This document shows positions 56,627-64,000 of a stretch of DNA of 64,000 nt, piece by piece. The notes beneath the pieces are model-generated. The model was not told where the DNA came from. It searched no databases and worked only from the letters and a program-made list of their open reading frames with translations. The stretch covers positions 1-64,000 of the forward strand of contig SVPU01000004.1 of the NCBI GenBank assembly GCA_015065685.1, read 5' to 3'. Source of the DNA: Oscillospiraceae bacterium (lineage in GTDB: Bacteria; Bacillota; Clostridia; Oscillospirales; Acutalibacteraceae). Every line of letters begins with the position of its first letter. The first letter of the stretch is position 1. Both the position numbers and the translations under genes were made by a program.

Positions 56627-57490
56627 ATGTTAGTTTCAGCAAAAGAAATGCTTAACAAAGCAAAAGCAGGTAAATATGCGGTTGGTCAGTTCAATATAAA
56701 CAACCTTGAATGGACCAAAGCAATTCTTCAAACTGCAGAAGAGCTTAAGTCTCCTGTTATTCTCGGTGTTTCAGAGGGCGCAGGAAAATATATGTGCGGT
56801 TACACCACAATAGTTGGTATGGTTAACGGCATGATTAACGAGCTCGGTATTACTGTTCCAGTGGCTCTTCATCTTGACCACGGCAGTTATGACGGTGCTA
56901 TGAAATGTATCGAAGCAGGCTTTTCTTCTGTTATGTTTGATGGTTCACATTACCCGATTGAAGAAAACATTGCAAAAACCAAGGAATTGGTTGCTATCTG
57001 CGAAGAAAAAGGTTTATCTCTCGAGGCAGAGGTTGGTGCTATCGGCGGCGAAGAAGACGGTGTTGTAGGCAGCGGTGAGGTTGCAGACCCCAACGAGTGC
57101 AAAATGATTGCAGACCTCGGCGTTACAATGCTCGCAGCAGGTATTGGTAACATTCACGGCAAATACCCTGCAAATTGGGCAGGCCTTAGCTTTGATACAC
57201 TTGATGATATTCAAAAGCTCACAGGCGATATGCCTTTGGTTCTTCACGGCGGAACAGGCATCCCTGCTGATATGATTAAAAAAGCAATCTCCCTAGGCGT
57301 TTCTAAAATTAATGTTAACACTGAATGTCAGTTGGCATTTGCTGAAGCTACACGTAAATATATAGAAGCCGGAAAAGACCTTGAAGGAAAAGGCTTTGAC
57401 CCCAGAAAGCTTTTGGCTGACGGTGTTTCTGCCATTAAAGCAACAGTTAAGGAAAAGATGGAACTCTTCGGTTCTGTTGGCAAGGCTTAA
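56627..57490 (+). CDS. fba: Class II fructose-bisphosphate aldolase
   Basis: AVGQFNINNLEWTKAILQTAEE; VALHLDHGSYDGAMKCIEAGFSSVMFDGSHYP; LVLHGGTGIPADMIKKAISLGVSKINVNTE. Confidence 0.95.
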   Translation: MLVSAKEMLNKAKAGKYAVGQFNINNLEWTKAILQTAEELKSPVILGVSEGAGKYMCGYTTIVGMVNGMINELGITVPVALHLDHGSYDGAMKCIEAGFSSVMFDGSHYPIEENIAKTKELVAICEEKGLSLEAEVGAIGGEEDGVVGSGEVADPNECKMIADLGVTMLAAGIGNIHGKYPANWAGLSFDTLDDIQKLTGDMPLVLHGGTGIPADMIKKAISLGVSKINVNTECQLAFAEATRKYIEAGKDLEGKGFDPRKLLADGVSAIKATVKEKMELFGSVGKA

Positions 57491-57516
57491 TTCCCATTAT
57501 CGAGAGGACTTAAAAT

Positions 57517-59025
57517 ATGGCTTATTACTTTAATGAAATGTCTCACACCTTTAATGAATATTTGCTTGTTCCGGGTTATTCTTCTTCCGAATGTGTTCCG
57601 GCAAATGTCAGCCTTAAAACACCTCTTGTTAAGTTCAAGAAAGGCGAAGAGCCTGCAATTACAATGAACATTCCCATGACCTCTGCTATAATGCAGTCGG
57701 TTTCGGGAGAGCGTTTGGCAGTAGCTCTCGCACGTGAAGGCGGCGTTTCGTTTATCTATGGTTCGCAGTCTATCGAAGATGAGGCGGCAATGGTAGCACG
57801 CGCTAAATCCTACAAAGCGGGTTTTGTTGTCAGTGCATCTAATGTTACTCCCGAAAACACTTTGGCAGATATATTAGAATTAAAGGCTAAAAATGGATTT
57901 TCAACTGTAGCGGTTACTTCTGATGGCTCTTCAAGTGGCAAGCTTTTGGGTATTGTAACAGGTCGCGATTACAGAGTTAGCCGAATGTCTACCGATATTA
58001 AGGTTAAGGAGTTTATGACTCCGTTTGAAAAGCTTGTTGTGGCAAATGAAAACACAACCTTAAAGCAAGCTAATGATATTATTTGGGATAATAAACTTAA
58101 TTCTTTGCCCATTATTGATAAGAATCAGAATCTTAAATATTTTGTTTTTCGCAAGGATTACGATGCTCACAAAGAAAACCCAAATGAGTTGCTCGATAAG
58201 GAAAAGCGCTATATAGTTGGTGCGGGTATTAACACGCGCGACTATGAACAGCGTGTTCCTGCTCTTGTTAATGCGGGTGCAGATGTTCTTTGCATTGATT
58301 CTTCTGAAGGCTTTAGCGAGTGGCAGTCGAGAACAATCAGCTTTATCCGCGAGAAATACGGTGATGCAGTAAAGGTTGGCGCAGGTAATGTTGTTGACCG
58401 CGAGGGATTTTTATTCCTCGCAAAAGCAGGTGCTGACTTTGTTAAGGTTGGTATCGGCGGAGGCTCTATCTGTATTACCCGTGAAACAAAGGGTATCGGC
58501 AGAGGACAGGCCACCGCACTTATTGATGTTTGTGCTGCAAGAGATGAGTATTTTGAAGAAACAGGTATTTATGTTCCCGTTTGTTCAGATGGCGGTATCG
58601 TTCACGACCATCATATGACCCTGGCTCTTGCTATGGGAGCTGATTTTATGATGCTCGGCCGTTATTTTGCTCGTTTTGATGAGAGTCCCACAAATAAGAT
58701 TTCCATCGGCGGAAATTATTATAAAGAATATTGGGGCGAAGGCTCTAACAGAGCTCGTAACTGGCAGCGTTATGACTTGGGCGGAGATAAGAAGCTCTCA
58801 TTCGAAGAGGGTGTTGATTCTTATGTTCCGTATGCGGGCACTTTGAAAGACAATGTTAACCTTTCACTCAGCAAGGTTAAATCAACAATGTGCAACTGCG
58901 GTGCGCTCACAATCCCTGAATTACAAAAGAAGGCAAAGCTCACACTTGTTTCTTCAACAAGTATTATCGAGGGCGGCGCACACGATGTAATTCAAAAAGA
59001 AACCTTAACAGGCTCTATAAAATAA
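57517..59025 (+). CDS. guaB: IMP dehydrogenase with CBS domains
   Basis: [91 protein letters not shown]. Confidence 0.93.
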   Translation: MAYYFNEMSHTFNEYLLVPGYSSSECVPANVSLKTPLVKFKKGEEPAITMNIPMTSAIMQSVSGERLAVALAREGGVSFIYGSQSIEDEAAMVARAKSYKAGFVVSASNVTPENTLADILELKAKNGFSTVAVTSDGSSSGKLLGIVTGRDYRVSRMSTDIKVKEFMTPFEKLVVANENTTLKQANDIIWDNKLNSLPIIDKNQNLKYFVFRKDYDAHKENPNELLDKEKRYIVGAGINTRDYEQRVPALVNAGADVLCIDSSEGFSEWQSRTISFIREKYGDAVKVGAGNVVDREGFLFLAKAGADFVKVGIGGGSICITRETKGIGRGQATALIDVCAARDEYFEETGIYVPVCSDGGIVHDHHMTLALAMGADFMMLGRYFARFDESPTNKISIGGNYYKEYWGEGSNRARNWQRYDLGGDKKLSFEEGVDSYVPYAGTLKDNVNLSLSKVKSTMCNCGALTIPELQKKAKLTLVSSTSIIEGGAHDVIQKETLTGSIK

Positions 59026-59131
59026 AAAAATATACAATTCAACCCCTGTGGCAATTAAAGTGCCACAGGGGTTAATTTTTTAGAATATTTTTTCTTTTTA
59101 ATTAAATAATAAAACCGATTGAGGTGATAGA

Positions 59132-59305
59132 GTGGGTTTAATTCAATGCTCAAATAATTGCAAATATCAAGTTGAGGGCTATTGCTATCTCGAAAAATGC
59201 GGCACGGTTAATATATCATCCAGTGATTGCATATATTTTGTGGAGTCCTTATTTGATAACAGAAATAGCCTGGGCAAGATTTGCTGCTCCGATAATTTCT
59301 ATTGA
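59132..59305 (+). CDS. Small Cys-rich protein (57 aa, GTG start)
   Basis: SD GAGGTGAT before GTG; MGLIQCSNNCKYQVEGYCYLEKCGTVNISSSDCIYFVESLFDNRNSLGKICCSDNFY*; not in the ORF track. Confidence 0.6.
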   Translation: MGLIQCSNNCKYQVEGYCYLEKCGTVNISSSDCIYFVESLFDNRNSLGKICCSDNFY

Positions 59306-60616
59306 ATCGGGGCAGTTGGTAATTTGCTTTAAACAAGCCTTTGGCATTATGCATCTTGTAAATCCAAGGCGAGCAGCTTCGTTAAGTCTTGCCTGCACCC
59401 TCGGAACAGAACGGAGTTCACCTGAAAGACCGATTTCACCAAAGGCTATGAGTTTCTCATCTATCGGTATATCACGAAGACCCGAAACAAGCGCTAATGC
59501 AACTGCTAAGTCTGCTGCAGGCTCGTCTAGGCGCATACCGCCAACGATGTTAACATAGGTATCTAAATTTGAATAGAAAAGACCAAGCCTTTTTTCTAAA
59601 ATGGCGAGCAAAAGATTTAATCGATTATAATCAAAACCGGTGGCTGTTCTGCGTGCATTACCAAAGCCCGTAGCAGTTACAAGGCCCTGAACCTCGGCTA
59701 AAATGGGTCTGGTGCCCTCTATAACACAGGTAATGCATCCGCCCGAAACATTGCTCATTCTGCCCGATAGCAGCATTGCAGAGGGGTTTTCAACCTCGCA
59801 AAGACCGGCCTCGGTCATTTCGAAAACGCCTATTTCGTTTGTTGAGCCAAAACGGTTTTTAATACCGCGTAAAATTCTGTAAGACTGGTTTCTCTCGCCC
59901 TCAAAATAAAGCACCGTATCAACAATGTGCTCCATAACCTTGGGTCCCGCAATATCTCCGCCTTTGTTAACATGTCCCACAATAAAAATCGGAATACCAA
60001 GGCTTTTGCCCGTTTTAAGCAAAAGATTGGTTGATTCACGTACCTGAACAATGCTTCCCGCGGAAGATGAAAGTTCGCGGTGGTGCATTGTTTGAATTGA
60101 GTCTATCATAACAAGGTCGGGCTTTGTCGAGTGAATATATTCACAAATTGCAATAATATCGGTTTCGGTCATAATAGAAACACTATCGCTTTCAACGCCG
60201 AGTCTTTCGGCACGCATCTTAATCTGCATAGCAGATTCCTCGCCTGAAACATAAAGAATATTAAGCTTTTTCTGCAAAGCGTTACATACCTGAAGCAAGA
60301 TAGTGGATTTTCCGATTCCGGGGTCGCCACTGAGCAAAACAACTGAGCCGCCCACTATTCCACCGCCTAAAACACGGTCCAACTCTGAAATTCCTGTTAC
60401 AAAACGCGGCTCATCGGCAAGGCTTATTTCTGAAAGTGGTTTGGCTGACGCGAGAGAAACCGACGAGGCTGTCGCAGTAGGGAAGCCCTTGGTGGCGGAA
60501 ACAAGAGTCTCCTCCATCGTGTTCCAGGCATCACAACCCGGGCATTTGCCGAGCCATTTTGCCGATTCAAATCCACATTCACTGCAAACAAAAACCGATT
60601 TTTGTTTAGCTGCCAT
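59249..60616 (-). CDS. radA: DNA repair protein RadA
   Basis: CSECGFESAKWLGKCPGCDAWNT zinc finger; LLSGDPGIGKSTILLQ Walker A; GHVNKGGDIAGPKVMEHIVD; Lon-like C-terminal domain. Confidence 0.96.
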   Translation of the reverse strand: MAAKQKSVFVCSECGFESAKWLGKCPGCDAWNTMEETLVSATKGFPTATASSVSLASAKPLSEISLADEPRFVTGISELDRVLGGGIVGGSVVLLSGDPGIGKSTILLQVCNALQKKLNILYVSGEESAMQIKMRAERLGVESDSVSIMTETDIIAICEYIHSTKPDLVMIDSIQTMHHRELSSSAGSIVQVRESTNLLLKTGKSLGIPIFIVGHVNKGGDIAGPKVMEHIVDTVLYFEGERNQSYRILRGIKNRFGSTNEIGVFEMTEAGLCEVENPSAMLLSGRMSNVSGGCITCVIEGTRPILAEVQGLVTATGFGNARRTATGFDYNRLNLLLAILEKRLGLFYSNLDTYVNIVGGMRLDEPAADLAVALALVSGLRDIPIDEKLIAFGEIGLSGELRSVPRVQARLNEAARLGFTRCIMPKACLKQITNCPDSIEIIGAANLAQAISVIK

Positions 60617-60618
60617 TT

Positions 60619-61335
60619 TTAAATCTCCTTTATATTTGAAAAATAGTCATTTATTCCACAATAAATGCAAAAAGCCATTTTTTGCTGATATTCTTCTTGC
60701 TTTAATTTTTCGAGCTCTGCCTTATTACTTAAAAATCCGCATTCAACAATAACTGCGGGAATGGTTGCATTATATAAAACATATGTGCTCGAAGTTGCCT
60801 GCTTGTTAACCCTTGTGTTTTCGGGTTGCAATCGATTTACAATGGAACTTTGAATAAAGTTTCCAAGAATTTTAGAGCCTTCGGTTTTTCCGCTGTAAAA
60901 AACCTGAGAGCCGTTTGCGGCAGAGGTTGTGAATTTATTTAAGTGAATGCTCACAAATACTGCATCGGGATAATCTCGCATTAATTCGAGGCGGTTTTTA
61001 AGGTCACTTTTTTTGCGCGTGGAAATTTTATCTGTTTCAACATCATCAGTCGAAACATCGGATTCCCTTGTCATAATAACTTTATACCCGCTAAGTTCTA
61101 AAAATTCAGCAAGTGTTTTACTGATTTCAAGGTTGATATCCTTTTCAACCGTACCGTCATACGCTACAGCGCCGCCGTCAAACCCGCCGTGGCCTGCATC
61201 AATTATTATCTGTGGTTGGTCTTTAAAATCAGACTGAGTAGGTAAAGATGTATCTTCTCGTACAGAAATAAGGCAAAGAACTGAAAGGCAAATAAGCAGT
61301 GCGGTAACGGTTAATATTTTTCTTTTAAAAATCAT
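60619..61335 (-). CDS. cwlD: N-acetylmuramoyl-L-alanine amidase (CwlD-like)
   Basis: IIIDAGHGGFDGGAVAYDGTVEKDINLEIS; FVSIHLNKF; VIVECGFLSNKAE. Confidence 0.9.
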   Translation of the reverse strand: MIFKRKILTVTALLICLSVLCLISVREDTSLPTQSDFKDQPQIIIDAGHGGFDGGAVAYDGTVEKDINLEISKTLAEFLELSGYKVIMTRESDVSTDDVETDKISTRKKSDLKNRLELMRDYPDAVFVSIHLNKFTTSAANGSQVFYSGKTEGSKILGNFIQSSIVNRLQPENTRVNKQATSSTYVLYNATIPAVIVECGFLSNKAELEKLKQEEYQQKMAFCIYCGINDYFSNIKEI

Positions 61336-61500
61336 AAAATCACCTATATAATATACTGTTTCAAAATATGATTTTAAAAGAAAATAAAGAACTGTAATAT
61401 ATTATAAACTAAATGTGTTACTTTTTCAACCAAAACACTTGAAAATGTATTTTGGTTATGATATCATCAAGCCAAGAATAAAAGTTAGGTGGTTTTAGTT

Positions 61501-63066
61501 ATGAAACTTGGCGTTTTTTCGGCACACGAATGGTTATATCCCGATTCTGAAATTAAAACAAATCGTATTTCTGTTTCGGCGGCAAAAAACTCTTATGCCG
61601 CTGTTCAAATTTTGGTCTGCGATTGTGTTGGTAAACTCCAAATCAATACCACCTTTGATGGAAATGAGTTAGAAACCGATATATTCCAATTATTAAAGGT
61701 TAAGGTTGGGAAAAACTCTACACGCCAAGAACCATTGGATTGTGAGGAACGAACAGTAGAAGAATTAGAAAAATATTTCACCAGAAAAGCACCTTTTATA
61801 GTTTATGACCCAATGAAACCATTTGAAAACGAAACTGTTTTCTCGGGGAAAGCAGCACTTTTTGTGCGTTTTAAAATACCTGAGTCACTAAAGGCGGGGC
61901 AATATAACATAAAAATTGAAGTAAATAACAACAACAATAAAGAAATTGCTTTTGTTTCTCTTAGAGTTTTTGATGTTGCTGTTCCTAAAAAGCAAAGTTT
62001 CAAGTTAATAAACTGGACATTTCCAAGCAGTTACGATTACGCTTTCCAGCCTTTTGATGAAAAACATTGGGACACTTTGGAAAAAATGGCAAGACTCGGT
62101 ATTTATTCGGGTCAAAATTACATTTGCGTTACAGCTGATTTTTTTGATTGCGAAATTATTAAAGGCAAATATATTTTTGATTTTAAAAATGCCGAAAAAT
62201 ATATAAAAATGCATCTTGATATGGGCTATGAATTCATAGAAATTATGCATCTGAGGGAAATTTATAGGTTTTTTAAAAATCGATTTGATTTGTCAGAACT
62301 TTATACGCGTGACAGTTTTGAGTTTATTGCAGAATTTTTAAAACAGTTATATTCATTCCTTGAAATTAAGGGTTGGCGCGAAATAACAGTTCAGCATATA
62401 TTTGATGAGCCGAGAGAAGCCTTTTTGGAAGAATATATCAAACTTTGTAAATTTGTTAAAGAGCAAATACCTGATATCCCGCTTATCGATGCGGTACTAA
62501 CTCCTAAGGTTTGTGAATATATTGATATTCCTATTCCGCCAACACGTCATTATCAACTTTACAAAAAAGAATATGATGAAGCGTGTAAAAATGCCAAAGA
62601 GTTTTGGTTATACACTTGTTGTTGGCCCACTGCACCGTATTTTAATCGGTTTTTAGATATGCCGCTTGTATCAATCAGATTTATTCATTGGCTTAATTTT
62701 AAAACCGATTCAATCGGTTATTTGCATTGGGGATTTTGTTGCAATTCGGAAAATTTCTACCATAAAATACCGGAAGATGCTGATTCTGATTATTTCTTTA
62801 AAACTTATTTTGATGGGGATGAACTACCCGCAGGGGACACGAATATCATCTATCCTTATAAAAATGAGCCAATTGGCAGTGTGAGGCTTGAAATGGTGCG
62901 CGCGGGTGTTGAAGATTACGAACTTTTGAAAATGTTGGAGAAGAAAAATCCGCAAAAGGCATTAAAGTTTGCTGATAAAGTTGTAAACGATAAATGGTAT
63001 TCCGACCTTAATTTCAATCAATTTGAAACGATTTATGCCGAATTTTTAAGTCAGTTTGAAAAATGA
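61501..63066 (+). CDS. DUF4091-type glycoside hydrolase-like protein
   Basis: KAGQYNIKIEV...LRVFDVAVPKK; QHIFDEPREAFLEEYIKLCKFVKEQIP; YKNEPIGSVRLEMVRAGVEDYELLKMLE. Confidence 0.78.
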   Translation: MKLGVFSAHEWLYPDSEIKTNRISVSAAKNSYAAVQILVCDCVGKLQINTTFDGNELETDIFQLLKVKVGKNSTRQEPLDCEERTVEELEKYFTRKAPFIVYDPMKPFENETVFSGKAALFVRFKIPESLKAGQYNIKIEVNNNNNKEIAFVSLRVFDVAVPKKQSFKLINWTFPSSYDYAFQPFDEKHWDTLEKMARLGIYSGQNYICVTADFFDCEIIKGKYIFDFKNAEKYIKMHLDMGYEFIEIMHLREIYRFFKNRFDLSELYTRDSFEFIAEFLKQLYSFLEIKGWREITVQHIFDEPREAFLEEYIKLCKFVKEQIPDIPLIDAVLTPKVCEYIDIPIPPTRHYQLYKKEYDEACKNAKEFWLYTCCWPTAPYFNRFLDMPLVSIRFIHWLNFKTDSIGYLHWGFCCNSENFYHKIPEDADSDYFFKTYFDGDELPAGDTNIIYPYKNEPIGSVRLEMVRAGVEDYELLKMLEKKNPQKALKFADKVVNDKWYSDLNFNQFETIYAEFLSQFEK

Positions 63067-63185
63067 TTTTTTCCTCATTTTTTGCTTGACTATCACAAGG
63101 GAATTTTGATATAATAAGTGTGTAAATTGACAGGATTTGACAAAAAAGATAAAAAAATAAACCTTTAGCAAAGCCAAAGGTTTAA

Positions 63186-63261
63186 TGGAGCTGAAGATGG
63201 GACTCGAACCCACGACCTGCTGATTACGAATCAGCTGCTCTACCAACTGAGCCACTCCAGC
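63186..63261 (-). tRNA. tRNA-Thr (CGT)
   Basis: Revcomp GCTGGAGTGGCTCAGTTGGTAGAGCAGCTGAT TCGTA ATCAG...GTGGGTTCGAGTCCCATCTTCAGCTCCA. Confidence 0.92.
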
Positions 63262-63345
63262 AAAATTCTGCTTATTGATTATATCAATTAAGTAACTTTA
63301 AGTCAAGTAAAAAGAACAATAAATTGGTGAAAGGATTAAAAAAGC

Positions 63346-63744
63346 ATGGCAAATATAATTAACGAGAATGTACGTAAATATCGCAAATTAAAGGGGTTAA
63401 CCCAAGCACAACTTGCCGAAAAGATTGGTATGGTAAGCAGTTCTTATTCTCAGATGGAGAGAATGGGAAATATTCCCGCTCAGCGTGTTCTCGATATTGC
63501 TTATGCTCTTGAAATTGACCCTAAATATCTTTACGGTTATGTATCTAACGAAGATGAAAACCCGACAGTTTTAGCGCAACCTCAAATCGCGAAACCCGCT
63601 GTTTCGGATATTATCCTCACAAGAAAAGAAACTGAAAGAGTAAAACTCATCAGAACATTTTCAAAAGAGGCAAGAGAAGAAGTCGATAATTTCATAAGAG
63701 AAATTTATGACCGCGAGCGTGAAAATAAAAGAAAAAGCAAATAG
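63346..63744 (+). CDS. XRE-family HTH transcriptional regulator
   Basis: NVRKYRKLKGLTQAQLAEKIGMVSSSYSQMERMGNIPAQRVLDIAYAL. Confidence 0.9.
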   Translation: MANIINENVRKYRKLKGLTQAQLAEKIGMVSSSYSQMERMGNIPAQRVLDIAYALEIDPKYLYGYVSNEDENPTVLAQPQIAKPAVSDIILTRKETERVKLIRTFSKEAREEVDNFIREIYDRERENKRKSK

Positions 63745-63756
63745 GTAAAGACTGAA

Positions 63757-63787
63757 AGGTGTGTGGAAAACTCCACACACCTTTTTA
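63757..63787. terminator. Intrinsic terminator between convergent genes
   Basis: AAGGTGTGTGGAAAACTCCACACACCTTTTT. Confidence 0.8.
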
Positions 63788-64000
63788 AAATTTTTTTCTA
63801 AGTTTCATTAGTGCTGATTTTTCAATTCGTGATACATAACTTCGTGAAATTGAAAGTTTTTGGGCAATTTCCCTTTGTGTCAGTTCTTCTTTGCCGTTCA
63901 AACCATACCGCATTTCAATGATTTCATATTCACGTTTATCGAGTGTGGATTCAAGAATGTCTTTTAGTTTTTCAAGTTTCAGTTTAGTGTCAATTTCCTC
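63785..64000 (-). CDS. Sigma-70 family sigma factor, C-terminal part (partial at window edge)
   Basis: Revcomp translation EEIDTKLKLEKLKDILESTLDKREYEIIEMRYGLNGKEELTQREIAQKLSISRSYVSRIEKSALMKLRKKF* = region 4. Confidence 0.85.
   Translation of the reverse strand, partial: EEIDTKLKLEKLKDILESTLDKREYEIIEMRYGLNGKEELTQREIAQKLSISRSYVSRIEKSALMKLRKKF

Noticed and set aside
59172-59558. 128-aa plus-strand ORF
   Set aside because: Antisense to the well-supported radA gene; no RBS.
63046-63255. ORF 'MAQLVEQLIRNQQVVGSSPIFSS...'
   Set aside because: Translation of tRNA-Thr (63186-63261).

Overview
64 kb of a low-GC, spore-forming Firmicute (Clostridia-like) chromosome; the sporulation genes ylbJ, yqfC, yqfD and cwlD are present. 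Layout: (1) ~1-3.7 kb, the end of an integrated mobile element with a tyrosine recombinase, a small ORF, a large serine recombinase and inverted-repeat-rich non-coding DNA. (2) ~6.2-21.7 kb, a co-directional capsule/exopolysaccharide cluster with Wzx/Wzy-type genes, a sulfatase-like transferase, a pyruvyl transferase and CapE/F/G-type UDP-FucNAc genes. (3) A minus-strand GLUG-like secreted protein preceded by an elaborate structured leader ending in an intrinsic terminator. (4) Housekeeping genes: queH, class B sortase, cinA-like, thiI, cysteine desulfurase. (5) A frameshifted trehalase-like GH plus manA cassette bracketed by a perfect 47-bp direct repeat. (6) Transporters, a Crp/Fnr-ABC locus, an ECF-sigma locus with tandem uncharacterised envelope proteins, and a MocR/ECF-transporter pair. 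(7) A tRNA region where two ~120-bp hairpin-rich repeats abut tRNA T-arm sequence, one interrupting a second tRNA-Gln copy. (8) fba, guaB, radA, cwlD and other genes. The best candidates for something undescribed are the structured leader RNA (24.5-24.7 kb), the tRNA-associated repeats (53.0-53.4 kb), the direct-repeat cassette with a slippery-site frameshift (30.4-33.2 kb), and the hairpin-rich end of the mobile element (0.1-0.7 kb). All product names come from reading the protein sequences; no database search was run.
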